From Bradyrhizobium sp. 186 (lineage in GTDB: Bacteria > Pseudomonadota > Alphaproteobacteria > Rhizobiales > Xanthobacteraceae): a stretch of 64,000 bases of DNA. Of the stretch, positions 38,251-48,765 are shown in pieces; the stretch's first letter is position 1, and every line of letters begins with the position of its first letter. The stretch is from the NCBI RefSeq assembly GCF_023101685.1, contig NZ_CP082164.1, positions 8,866,001 through 8,930,000 of the forward strand, read 5' to 3'. The notes under the pieces are model-generated. The model made no database searches. It saw nothing but the letters and a program-made list of their open reading frames with translations, and had not been told where the DNA came from. The position numbers and the translations under genes were made by a program.

Positions 38251-39183
38251 GTGTCTGTCCGGGAACATCTTGAATCATCGGAATCATTTGTGATTCAAGG
38301 GTGGCGGTCCGATTCGAAGGGGCGCCCATGTGGACGAAGGAGAACCGCGGTCGTTACGACCGAAGCCGGCTACGCTATCCAAGCGATTTGACTGATGAGG
38401 AATGGGCGTTGGTGGAGCCGCTGATTGCGCCAGCCAAGCGAGGCGGCAACAAGCGCACGGTCGATGTGCGCGAGGTGATCAATGGCCTGATGTATGTGCT
38501 GAGCACCGGTTGCCAATGGCGAGCGATCCCGAAGGACCTGCCGCCACGCAGCACGGTGCACGACTATTTTGACTTGTGGGCTTGGAACGGCACGCTCGAT
38601 CGCATCCATCACGCGCTCTATGTACAATGTCGAGAATTGGCTAACCGAGAACCCAGCCCGAGCGCCGCCATCATCGACAGTCAAAGCGTCAAGAGCGCGG
38701 AAAAAGGGGGGCGTGGATCGACCCGCATGGCTACGATGCGGGCAAGAAGATCAAGGGCAAGAAGCGCCACATCCTAGTCGATACTCAAGGCTTGCTGCTC
38801 CACGCCCTCGTGCATTCGGCGGACATCCAGGATCGTGACGGTGGGGTGCTGGTGATGGCCACGCTGTTTGGCCTGCATCCATTCCTGCTGAAGCTCTATG
38901 CTGACGGCGGCTATCAGGGGCCGATCTTTCAGTCCGCCGTTCGCAAAATCCTCCGGCAAATCGACGTCGAGATCGTCAAGCGCTCCGATACAGCAAAGAG
39001 TTTTGCGATCTTGCCCAAGCGATGGATCGTCGAACGCACCATCGCCTGGCTCAACCGCTGCCGCCGTTTGGCCAAGGATTGGGAGTGCCTCAACCGAAAG
39101 GCATTGGCGTTCTTGCGCCTCGCCTCAATCCGCCTCATGCTGCGAAAGCTCTGCCAAAAAACAGCATGATCCCGGACAGACTC
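38251..39183 (+). mobile_element. IS5-family insertion sequence with frameshifted transposase
   Basis: The 933-bp element has inverted ends GTGTCTGTCCGGGA and (reverse complement) GAGTCTGTCCGGGA. Its right flank is TTA (39184-39186); the matching left TTA now lies at 36809-36811, displaced by the IS701 insertion. A 3-bp TNA duplication is typical of an IS5 subgroup. Confidence 0.85.
38328..39169 (+). CDS. IS5-family transposase, two frames joined by -1 frameshift
   Basis: Frame 1 starts MWTKENRGRYDRSRLRYPSD and runs through INGLMYVLSTGCQWRAIPKD and IIDSQSVKSAEKG. The second frame continues AWIDPHGYDAGKKIKGKKRH, LYADGGYQGPIF and PKRWIVERTIAWLNRCRRLA. The junction near 38705 is AAAAAGGGGGG, and the second frame is -1 relative to the first, as in IS5-group elements that use programmed frameshifting on an A/G run. 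A genuine mutation in the homopolymer cannot be excluded. Confidence 0.82.
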
Positions 39184-39299
39184 TTAGAGCGTCGAACCAC
39201 CGTATTGCGGCGCGACGCGCCGGCGACGACCATGCGCCGAGGCAGTTAAAGTAGAGCTTCGATCCAGCTGCCTCCGGCTCGGGAGCGTGCCTTTGTTTA

Positions 39300-39810
39300 C
39301 CAGACGACGCTACGCCGCTTCGATGACAAGGAACTGCCTGAGATAGGATCGTCCGTTTCATTATCGGCGAACCGATCCTTCCCGCCGGTAGAATTATGCT
39401 TAGGCGTGGGGCCGTGCCATGCCGCGAACTCTCGCCGGGCGCTGAACATGTTCGGATCTGGCGCGGTCGCAGCGAGAGCCGTGGCCGTTATGGGACCAAT
39501 CCCCGGAATGAAGGAAAGCAATTTCGCGCCACCGGATTTACTTTGTGGATCTGAGCCAGCTCTCGCTAGATGGCATCCACTTGCTGGTCGAATTCCTTCA
39601 ATAGGTTCACAAGAACAGCCAGTGTCGTACGGGCATTGGCTGGCAGCGGCAACCCGTCGCCACCCAGCACGGCCACCGACCCCTCCACCTTTGCCGGCCC
39701 TGTCCAACCAAGAACCCGAATTAGAGCAGAATGAGCTCGGATAGCGTAAGCCCTCATGGTTCTCCGGCGCACCAGCAGCCCTGCTGCTCGATGGTGCATC
39801 AAGGCGCCCT
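39300..39810 (-). pseudogene. IS110-family transposase remnant
   Basis: Minus-strand frames give LPANARTTLAVLVNLLKEFD, then in a shifted frame AKLLSFIPGIGPITATALAA and MFSARREFAAWHGPTPKHNS. These are the central and C-terminal (transposase_20) blocks of IS110 transposases. The N-terminal part is missing, and stops and frameshifts are present. Confidence 0.75.
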
Positions 39811-40574
39811 GGTTCGGGCGGCGGCCAAGACTACGCGGCCACTGTTCCGGGGGGTTGCTGCCGGACTCACGCCAACGGATGCTGAATGAACGCCCTCGGC
39901 CTAAAGGGCAAACTCTGAACGAGGGCGGTCACGTACGGACCTGGCTCGTAAACAACAAATGCCTAGATGGATGGCTAGCTGATCAGGAAGTGCCTTCGCT
40001 GCGTCAAGGACTCGCGCATCAGCCGGCGCGTCTCAACCCGAAAACGAAATGGATCAGGTGTCCTCCAACTTCGCACCATCAATGATGAAGTCCCACCTGC
40101 GGACCGTCAGAAGACGCCAGGGGGAGATCGCCGAAAAGTTTGCAAATCTCACCAGGACGTCATGGCGCATCGCAAAAAGAGCTGCCCGAATGGCACGCGC
40201 CTTCGCGCTCGCCGCCGGCCTGTTTGAGTTTTGCGGGTGCTGCGGCGGCCCTACTCCCTCGCGGGCCCCGGCATATGCGAATCCCCATGGCTCCGAGGCA
40301 TCGAATTGCATCATTTCGCGTCAACCGTCGCTTAGCTCAGTCCGCGATGGCTGCACCTTTTTCGCGCGCGCATCGGTGACGGATTGACGCAGGCTGTGGT
40401 CAATGCATGCCTGTGAGCTCGTCGCTCGAGTCACCACTCGCGGATGAACACGGTGGGAGCCTTTCAAGGGCTACATCATCGGAGCGCTGGTCAAGCGCGT
40501 CTGACCAACTTGAAGGCTAAAGGGTTCATGGGTTCGATGCCAATGTTCGGCATTGCGACAAGGGCGGAGACGTC
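39811..40574. other. Gene-poor stretch
   Basis: About 760 bp between two decayed loci. The open frames here have no recognisable family. Confidence 0.3.
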
Positions 40575-41460
40575 GGGTTCTAAAATTATTCAATCTCCTC
40601 GTAGCGATTCCACTTCTGGGGATTTTGGGGCCGAGCGGCTGGCTCGTTTTTGTTCGTCCGGAAGCGTTGCCGCTCGCCTCCGCCTATGCGGCAAAAATCT
40701 TCTGCTCGAACCTATTGTCAAACTCATGAACATCGACGTCGACCGCGCCAACCGGCATGTCGAGGCCGCACTTTTCGGCCTGTTCGGGAAGCGTTACGCC
40801 GCATATGTCGAGGGGCGTGGTTGCACACTGGTTTCAAGAGACAAAATCCGGGCTCCTGCCGCCACACCGCTGTTGCTAGCGCTGGCGACTGCTGACGCCC
40901 TTTAGTCGACCGGCGAGACGCGCATTTGTCCGATGATCGTCGTTAGCGGGCGGTGCTGAACGATCCGGCTCTTCAGGGACCGGGGTTGCGCGCGATCGTC
41001 GTTGCCCATGACGGGCGCATTGTCGGCGAGTACCTATGAAGGCTTCAACGCTTCGACGCCCTGGGCTGGTCATGACGAAAACCGTCAATGCCGCCATGAT
41101 CGGAATGGCGATCAAGGACGGCAAGCTTTCGCTGGATCAGAAGGGTCTGTTTCCGAATGGACCGGGGACGCGCGCGCCGATATCTCGGTGGCCCACTTGA
41201 TGGCCATGTCCAGCGGTTTGGAATTCAACGAGGACGAGGGCCTCGTCAACGACGCCGCGGGTATTGAATTCTTGGTGAGAGATGCGGCGCCTTTTGCGAG
41301 CGAGAAAGTGCTCGTCGCCGCGCCCGGAACGACATTTCATAATGGGTCAGGATCGTCCGTCCTGTCGGCGCGGATTTGGCAGAACGCGATCGGAGCGGCT
41401 GCGCGGGCTTTTCCGCAGGAACGATGTCAAGCCTCCCGAGTGAACGTCACGCCGCCGAGC
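40575..41460 (+). pseudogene. Beta-lactamase-fold serine hydrolase, decayed
   Basis: Shifted plus-strand frames spell a class C-type serine hydrolase: KLFNLLVAIPLLGILGPSGW (N-terminal anchor), IDVDRANRHVEAALFGLFGK, LRAIVVAHDGRIVGEYL, GFNASTP, MTKTVNAAMIGMAIKDGKLS, ADISVAHLMAMSSGLEFNED and AAPGTTFHNGSGSSVL. The nucleophile motif SMTK is broken: the DNA reads TGGTCATGACGAAA, one base short. At least four frameshifts and loss of the C-terminal third make it clearly non-functional. Confidence 0.8.
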
Positions 41461-42106
41461 TCATGCTTCTGTCCGTGGTCAACGCCTGGCCGCCACATCA
41501 TGCTGTCAGAGGAAGCGGTGAGCCTATCTAGATACGCGCGGTTCGTCGGATGACGGCCACTGGGCGTGTAACGGCTTCACCGGATCCACCGTCCCGGCGA
41601 CGGGACTTCGGGCCACTAGGCTTCAGTTCAGCCCGGTTGCGTTCGTAATCTCCTCGAGTGCTCTATGCTGTGATCGGCACCGCTTCTGACCATGATAAGT
41701 TGTGCCCTCGACTCAGATCCGATGCAGGATCACTGCGAGCTTGCGTGCCAGGCGACTTTTGCGCGCTTCGAACCTCGCCACTTGGCGACGTCCATCCCCC
41801 AACGCTTGAGTCTTGAGAACCGCGTGATGCACGATAGCAGAACGTTGGCAGCCTCATACAACACCGTGCGCACGATCTCGTCCCGGCCAGCGTGATTCCG
41901 CCCGTGACGTCCTTTTCTCCGGACTGGTATTTCTTGGGCGTGAGCCCGAACAGCGCGCCCGCCGCCTTCGATTTTAAGATGCGATGAGGGTCATCAATCG
42001 CCGATTTGTAGTAATAGCCAGCAGGGGACCAACGCCTGGCAGTGTCATTAGCCGGCGACAGACCGCGTCGTCACGCACTTGCCAGCACAGCCTTTTGTCC
42101 TCCCGT

Positions 42107-43524
42107 GAGCTATCGCCAATTTTTGGTGACGGCCGGAGCCGGTCAGGCGGCGGCGGTTGCGGGCTGACCGTCGGTCGGCTTGGCGATGACCTCGATCCCG
42201 TTGTTGAATGTCACACCGAGAACGAGTTTTGGCAACTGGTTGTGGCCATCGAGACGACGCCAATTTTTCTGGGCGCCCTCGACCAGTTTGAAGACCATCG
42301 CGAGCGCGGTCTTGTTGGATAGACAGCCCTTCGATCGGATCGTGCGATGACGCACGGTGGCGAAGGTGCTTTCGATGGGGTTGGTCGTGCGCAGGTGTTT
42401 CCAATGCTCTGCCGGGAAGTCGTAGAAAGCCAGCAGCGTGTCTCGATCCTTGCGCAGGCAATCGGCGGCCTTCTCGTATTTCAGCGCGTAGCTCTCGATG
42501 AAGGCGTCGAACGCCAGCTCGGCTGTGGCCTTGGTTTCGGCCATCCATATCTCCTGCAACGCGCGTTTGGCTTTCGGCTGCTGGCTCTTCGGCAGCTTGG
42601 CAAGTACGTTGGCGGTCTTGTGCACCCAGCAGCGCTGCTCGCGCGTTTTCGGCCAGACCTCACCGGCCGCCTTCCAGAACCCGAGTGCGCCATCGGCGAT
42701 GACGAGCTGCGGGGGCACGTCGAGCCCGCGCCGCTTCAGGTCGAGCAGCAGATCGCGCCAGTCGTGCGCGCTCTCACGGGCGCCATCGGTGAAGCCGACC
42801 AGTTCCTTGCGGCCCTCCGGCGTCGCGCCGATCAGCACGAGGATGCACTGCTTTTCGTCTTCGAGGCGGGCTTCGAGATGGATGCCATCAGCCCAGATGT
42901 AGACGTAGCGCTTGGCCGACAGATCGCGCTTCTGCCACGCGCCGTGCTCGTCGAGCCAGCCGTCCTTCAGTCGGCCGATGGCGGATGCCGACAACCCGGC
43001 AGCATCCTTGCCAAGCAGCGCCGCCAGCGCTTCGGAGAAGTCGCCAGTCGAAATACCCTTCAGATATAGGATCGGCAACAGCGTTTCGATCGACTTCGAG
43101 CGGCGCATGTAGGGCGACAGGATCGACGGCGAGAACCGGATGCGGCCAGGATCGGCAGCGGCCACCTCACGATCGCGTACACGTGGCTGGCGGACGGCGA
43201 CCGGACCGATGCCGGTCATCACCTCGCGCTCCGGCAGGTGACCGTGGCGGACGACGCGCTGGTGGCCGTCCCGGGTCTTCAAATCGGCATGCTGGCCGAG
43301 AAAGTCCGCGACCTCAGCCTCGACCGCTTTGGCGAGAAGGGCACGTGCCCCGTTGCGCAAGACTTCTGTGAGTTGATCGTCGAAGATTCCTGGCTGAATC
43401 AGTTGGATGACGTTATCGTTGGACACGGCATATCGCTCCTTCGGTGGAGAAGTGGAGGCGTCAAGCACCCCCACGATATGCCGCCTTCCCGATTCCCGCC
43501 GTCACCAACTTTCGGCGACAGCTC
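42107..43524 (-). mobile_element. IS256-family insertion sequence inside IS110, 9-bp duplication
   Basis: The 1,418-bp element has ends GAGCTATCGCC and (reverse complement) GAGCTGTCGCC, with further similarity through TTGGTGACGGC. It is flanked by an exact 9-bp repeat TCCTCCCGT (42098-42106 and 43525-43533) within the host IS110 gene. Confidence 0.92.
42143..43474 (-). CDS. IS256-family transposase
   Basis: 443 aa, with a probable alternative GTG start at VSNDNVIQLIQ (43426). Core motifs: KRYVYIWADGIHLEARLEDE, PPQLVIADGALGFWKAAGEV, QRCWVHKTANVLAKLPKSQQ and LRTTNPIESTFATVRHRTIR. It differs from the other IS256 transposase in this window, so the two elements are separate arrivals. Full length and apparently intact. 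Confidence 0.92.
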   Translation of the reverse strand: MGVLDASTSPPKERYAVSNDNVIQLIQPGIFDDQLTEVLRNGARALLAKAVEAEVADFLGQHADLKTRDGHQRVVRHGHLPEREVMTGIGPVAVRQPRVRDREVAAADPGRIRFSPSILSPYMRRSKSIETLLPILYLKGISTGDFSEALAALLGKDAAGLSASAIGRLKDGWLDEHGAWQKRDLSAKRYVYIWADGIHLEARLEDEKQCILVLIGATPEGRKELVGFTDGARESAHDWRDLLLDLKRRGLDVPPQLVIADGALGFWKAAGEVWPKTREQRCWVHKTANVLAKLPKSQQPKAKRALQEIWMAETKATAELAFDAFIESYALKYEKAADCLRKDRDTLLAFYDFPAEHWKHLRTTNPIESTFATVRHRTIRSKGCLSNKTALAMVFKLVEGAQKNWRRLDGHNQLPKLVLGVTFNNGIEVIAKPTDGQPATAAA

Positions 43525-44411
43525 TCCTCCCGTACTCTGCCTTCAAGGCCGATCGGGCCGAAAGCATCGCTGTGGCAAGGCGCTCCAATGTCGCTTGCCC
43601 CGCAACCAACTCTCGGATCCGCGCTTCGAAATTCTTCTGCGTCACGGGGCCAACCTTCAGTCCAAAGCCACGCAAAATCCCGCGGATGCTCAATTCCACA
43701 TCGACAAGTCGCCCAAGAAGCTGCTTGCGCGCAACCAGCAGCGCTCGAATCTCTTCAGCCCCTATCGACTTTGCGTGCACCGAGCGGAACCATCCCATCC
43801 GGATCAGCTGGGCAATCCCGCGTGCATCTTTGCGATCAGTCTTCACCGTCATCGCTGATAATGCTGCCTTCACATGCCGTGTTTCCAGCAGGACCGTCTC
43901 GAATCCCGCTCTTTTCAGGCCCGCATGCAGCCATTGCGACAGCGGCCCAGCCTCCAGCCCGATCCGCTTCACTCAAAAGCCAAGCGTCTCGAAAATTCAG
44001 CCAAGGCGTAGGGTTCGCTCGCGACCTTCGCTTCCTTCAGGATCTTACCCTGGGCATCCACGACGCATACGCTCGACAGTTCCAATGAAACGTCAATTCC
44101 GGCATAGTTCTCCACGGCTGTCCTCCGTCTCCAGATGCTTGGGGCCGACTCAAGTTGTGACCCCGTTTCATCATCTATCGGAGGACAGCCACCATCATCA
44201 CCCCTTGCTCGGAGGAGGGCCCATTATGGCATCTAGTCCGCAAGGTCCCGCTTGATCCGTCTTCCGTGAACCGGCCCGGCTTCTGTCAACCCCCATCCGA
44301 GTGACGGGCTCTACCAAGTCTTGGAGAAGATTGCGCGGCTGGGGTCAGTTAGAAGCTCCTCAAGGCTAATATCCTTTGGAATGGGCCTCCTCTACGAAGC
44401 TGGAATGGCCA

Positions 44412-46238
44412 ATGTCGAGAGATAACCACTTTACCAGCGAAAGGACTTTGTCGATCTTGCTAGATCGGACTTTGCTGGCTCTGTCCGCCGCAACTACAGC
44501 AATCCTTTTCGTGTGGCTGCTATACTACAGCAGTTACGGTCTCATTCTAAGCGACGAGGGTTTCTGGCTCACCTCCATGGCCAACCCATTCGCCTACTCA
44601 ATCAGTATTCCGCCGACCTTTTTCGACTTTGTCCATCACTGGCCTTATCAGTGGGCCGGGGGCGATATCGCAGTACTTCGCATGGCAAACGTCGCGCTCA
44701 CCATGGCGCTGGGCTGGATTCTCAGCTTCCTGGCGGTCCGGCGCCTCTGGACGCCGGTGGGCTGGCCGCATGCGGCAGCGCTATCTGCAGGGATTGCCAG
44801 CCTTGCATTAGTTGTCTTTCGCTGGCGAGCACTCACCCCTAACTACTACACACTGAACCTTCAATCGGTCTTGATAGTGATGATTGGCTTGCTGCTAACC
44901 GGCCCCCCAGGGCGCATCCGCCAAGTGTTAGGGTGTATCCTGGTCGGCGTTGGCGGCTGGTGCTGCTTTATGGCCAGGCCTCCCACCGCTGTAGCCATCG
45001 CCATTGTCGTTGTGCTCTATTTCGTCGTTTTGCGACGAAAGTCGCTGCTGCCCATTCTTGGCGCGGCGTTGGTCGCTCTCGCTCTACTGATTGTTACCGC
45101 CCATTTAATCGGCGGCGGGATCACCGGGCTGGTGACTCGTATCGTCAACGGCTCTGAGGGGGTCGCCCTGCTGGATGCCGGCTACGAGGTCTTTCACATT
45201 CTCCGGATCGATTGGCTCGAAACCAGTCTCTCGCAACTTGCTATCGCCGTGTTAGTGGCTACAGCCCTTCTGCTCAATATTTTCATGGGGTCTAAGCTCA
45301 AGCTGCTCACGTCGCTGGCTCTCGCTGCGGTGTTGATCGTGACAATAGCACTTGCGCTGCTGGGGATCGATCTGATCAGCATCAAGCTCTCGACGCTGTT
45401 CCTTGTACCGGCCTTCACATGCCTTGGCGGCATGTTCTATCGTAAGGGAATGGTTCTGCGCACCCACACTCCCACCAGCATCGCTCTAGCGCTAACCTTT
45501 TTGATCGTTCCGCACCTGCTCGCACTGAGCTCCAGAGTCAACTACTGGATCGTTGGTTCGGAAGGCTGCTTGTTCTGGATGCTTGCCCTCGTTGCATTCC
45601 TGAGCCCTCTGGCACAACGGGGCCGCAGCGTCACCACCATTCTGCCCCTGACGGTGCTGGCACAGTTGCTCACTGCCTCAGTTGTCAATGCGGGCATGCT
45701 CAACCCGTGGGCGCAGATGAAAGATCTGCGCGCCTATGCCGCTATCACGTCCCTGTCAAGTGGTGGAAAATTAGTGCTCTCGCAACCCCTCCACGACTAT
45801 CTAGTCATGGCAAGAGCCCGGGCTCGTGCGGCCGGCCTTGAAATCGGTACCCCCGTGGTCGACCTCTCCAACGCGCCGACCCTACTCTATGTGCTCGAGA
45901 CACGAGCGCTTGGTCTGCCATGGCTGCAAGGAGGATTACCCGGCAGTAACGCAGTTGCGGTGAAAGCGCTTAGACTTGAGAACTGCGCCGATCTGGCCAA
46001 AGCGTGGATCCTGATCGCACCAGATGGCCCGCGTCATCTTGACCAAGCCAGCGTCATGGCTTCGTTCGGAAGCGGGCAAGTGGACTACGCCGCCGCCGCT
46101 ACACTCGAAACCCCCGTCATTGACGGGTACTATCCGAATGCTCACAGGCAGGTTTTGTTGAAACCCGTACGCCCTTCCGCGCTGGCGGAGCAATCCTGCC
46201 TTGAAGCCAGGCGACAACGGCCGGATAGCGAGAAATAG
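44412..46238 (+). CDS. Polytopic membrane protein, GT-C glycosyltransferase-like
   Basis: 608 aa from MSRDNHFTSERTLSILLDRT (an ATG at 44376 adds 12 residues). About 11 hydrophobic segments are followed by a soluble C-terminal domain of about 150 residues. After TM1 comes GLILSDEGFWLTSMANP, an acidic DE loop of the kind seen in the first periplasmic loop of GT-C enzymes that use polyprenyl-phosphate sugars. No family name can be assigned with certainty. It lies 2.5 kb from, and converges on, the UbiA-type polyprenyl-phosphate prenyltransferase fusion, with only a decayed IS3 element between. Confidence 0.6.
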   Translation: MSRDNHFTSERTLSILLDRTLLALSAATTAILFVWLLYYSSYGLILSDEGFWLTSMANPFAYSISIPPTFFDFVHHWPYQWAGGDIAVLRMANVALTMALGWILSFLAVRRLWTPVGWPHAAALSAGIASLALVVFRWRALTPNYYTLNLQSVLIVMIGLLLTGPPGRIRQVLGCILVGVGGWCCFMARPPTAVAIAIVVVLYFVVLRRKSLLPILGAALVALALLIVTAHLIGGGITGLVTRIVNGSEGVALLDAGYEVFHILRIDWLETSLSQLAIAVLVATALLLNIFMGSKLKLLTSLALAAVLIVTIALALLGIDLISIKLSTLFLVPAFTCLGGMFYRKGMVLRTHTPTSIALALTFLIVPHLLALSSRVNYWIVGSEGCLFWMLALVAFLSPLAQRGRSVTTILPLTVLAQLLTASVVNAGMLNPWAQMKDLRAYAAITSLSSGGKLVLSQPLHDYLVMARARARAAGLEIGTPVVDLSNAPTLLYVLETRALGLPWLQGGLPGSNAVAVKALRLENCADLAKAWILIAPDGPRHLDQASVMASFGSGQVDYAAAATLETPVIDGYYPNAHRQVLLKPVRPSALAEQSCLEARRQRPDSEK

Positions 46239-47379
46239 GCTCATCGTGAACCGGTGATCGACCTTAGCCCGAGATCGAGCTCGGCGGTGCCAATTCTGCG
46301 GCCCATCCTTCAAATCTACTCGCGATAGGGTGTCAATGATTTTGTGATCTGCTGCGGCTATATGGTCAAGGAATAGATCCCAACTAATGCCCGCACGTGT
46401 CGGATGACACCCTGGAAATGAAAAGTAATCGCATGGGTCACAAGCTCCGTGGCGAACCCCGGAAGGTGGCGGACCGGCGAGAAGATCATAACTCGTGGTC
46501 GGCTTAAGCGAGTTCCTAACTACCTGAACGATGATGACGCCTTTCACCTATGGCGATGGTGTGGGAGCCATTCGACATAGGGGCATTGATCGTCTTCCAC
46601 CTCGCCATGGTAGGCTCGCGCTCTCGAAATTCGTGCTGATCACCCTTCCGCTTTCAAGGAAAACCCGTGCGTGACGGGGATGATTAATGGCGGCTTCTTA
46701 GTGCGTCGTCGAAAATAACTGGCCTGCTGGTGGATGACGAGAAACGCGAACAAATCCTGGGTTTGGGCCCAAGTACAATTCACGATCTCGTAGCTCTGAA
46801 CGTAATGTAGAACGTACTGTATGATGGCTGCGGACTTAGCTTGTAACATCCAGACTTGAGGGCAAGTTTCACGACCTAGACGGCGTTCGTGTCTGCCCAA
46901 ATCATCACATTGGTGACGGCGCGGCATCATTCGTGCGCTACTGAACGTGCGACGCAGCCAGCTGCCATACGGGCGATGGACAGTTTTCGATGGTTTGCGT
47001 GATGCACCATGTCCCTCCGCCCGAATAGGAGAGGTTCACTGCTGAGGCGTATTGCGTGACTGTGCCGGGGCTCATGCGCGCATGCTCGTACTGCGATCAG
47101 CGCGACTCGTACCGGTAATCCCTGCTTCGATGCTTGCTGCGTTTGAATTTGATCCGATGCAGCTGGTGCGGCGAGCTACGCCAGGATGACGGTCGCCGGA
47201 TTCGAAGCGCACAATCGTGGCTAGGAGTGACACGTCTCTAGCAATGCGCCTCGCTGATAACAGCTGCTGCTAAATCTATCGCCGAACGAGCGCGACAGAA
47301 TCCAAGATATGCCACGGGATCACATCCCGATCAGCAAAGTCTCTTCTCTTCAACAACATAGACAGGTGCGCGGTTGTAT
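46239..47379. other. Gene-poor stretch, about 1.1 kb
   Basis: No credible gene or repeat recognised. Short frames on the minus strand (46240-46550, 46640-46930) lack any family signature. Confidence 0.3.
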
Positions 47380-48385
47380 TATCTCCGCCAAATCTCCACC
47401 TTTTCCTGGGCGTCCGCAAGGCTGAGGAACCAGTGGGTGTTTGAGGCATTCAGCCCGGAAGAAGCGTCCGTTGAAGGCCTCGATCAACGCATTGTCGCTC
47501 GACTTGCCGGGCCGCGAGAAGTCCAACGTGACGCCGCGCTGGTAGACCCATAGGTCAAGATCGCGCGACACGAACTCGCTGCCCCGATCGACGCGGATCG
47601 TCGCCGGGAGTCTCACTTTCCAGGCCCTTTCTAGGATCGCCACGACGTCGCTGCCGCGGAAGGTGAGCCGGGGCTGCAGCGCCGGCGAGACGCGGGAGAA
47701 GATATCGACGATCGTGAGCACGGGCAGCTTATGCCCGTCGCCAACTGATCGTGGACAAAATCCATCGCCCTGGTCTTGTTCGACCGCGTCGCCCGCCGGC
47801 GATCATTGCGCAGCTTGGCCATGACCGGCGCTTCGGCGTCTTGTTACGTAACTGCAGGCCCACTCGCGATAGATGCGCCGTGCCTTGCTCTGACCGTGGC
47901 GCCAACTGTCGCAGCAGGACGTGAGCGCGGCGGCACCGTAGCGAACGCGTGTATGACAGATCTCCTTGATCCGATGTTCGGGGGCAGCCTGGCCGGAGCG
48001 ACGCGATTGTAGTGGTAGGTCGATCGATCAAACTCGACCGCCGCGCTGGCCCGGCGGATCGACACCTTGCACTCGCTACGGACTTCGTCGACCAGCTTGT
48101 GCTTCGGCCAGGCCTCATAGCTTTCGGCGGATCACGCCCTGCAGCATCTCCTTGTCGAGCGAGAGAACGGCGACCAGGTTCTTCAGCTTGACGTTCTCGT
48201 CCTCGAGCTGCTTCAGCCGCATTTCGGTCGGCAACAGCCCGTCATACTTCGTCTTCGAGTTGAAATAGGTCGCCGGCCTTGCGGCAGATCTCCGCAACGG
48301 GCACGCCGTGGGGGGCACTGCTTGAGAATGAACGCCTTCTGGGCATCTGAAAACTTCGAGGCCTTCATCGTTCTTCGCTCCTCCC
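47380..48385 (-). pseudogene. IS3-family (IS407-like) element remnant
   Basis: Minus-strand frames, in order: SKTKYDGLLPTEMRLKQLED and KNLVAVLSLDKEMLQGVIRR (OrfA), then pieces of OrfB: VHVLLRQLAP, GLQLRNKTPKRRS, AMDFVHDQLATG, MLTIVDIFSRVSPALQPRLT, ATIRVDRGSEFVSRDLDLWV and SSDNALIEAFNGRFFRAECL. All three integrase-core acidic residues can be located, but in several different frames, so the element is dead. Confidence 0.85.
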
Positions 48386-48420
48386 ATCCAGGAATCGGTG
48401 CGAAAAACTCTAGCCAACAA

Positions 48421-48765
48421 TCTCCAGTTTGCCGACCTCAGAGCACAGAAAGAAGCAGGCCTATTTTTACGGTCACCCGACCCATCTTCGAGTCGAAAGC
48501 TCGCATCCGGTTAAGGTGATCAAGCGCGATCGTCTGGCGAAACCCGGTGGCTGCGTCCTCGTAGGCCCTGCCATTGCCGCGGGCAATTGCGTGATCGCCC
48601 TGGGCCGACGCGCGTTGGGCGGCATCAGCTGTGCGGGGATGAATCATTTCGGCGGCGATGATGGGATAGCGGCCCACCCCGAAATCGCCGTCAATATCTT
48701 CAGCTCCTCGGTCCTCATTCAGGTCGTAAGAGGATCTTCGACGCACCTGGAAAATCTTGAATGCG
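48421..48765. other. Intergenic with ambiguous open frames
   Basis: About 345 bp with overlapping open frames on both strands (plus 48429-48782, minus 48438-48746). Neither has a recognised domain, and I cannot choose between them. Confidence 0.3.

Larger units (their letters stand above)
41690..44115 (-). pseudogene. IS110-family transposase, decayed and split by an IS256 element
   Basis: The 5' part (44115 to 43534) starts VENYAGIDVSLELSSVCVVD, has a frameshift/stop near 43975, and continues RIGLEAGPLSQWLHAGLKRA and KTDRKDARGIAQLIRMGWFR. After the inserted IS256 the frame resumes as EDKRLCWQVRDDAVCRRLMT, then degenerates through LFGLTPKKYQSGEKDVTGG and YEAANVLL blocks. The exons join exactly across the target duplication. 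The catalytic Asp of GIDVS is present, but the gene is broken in several places. Confidence 0.85.
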
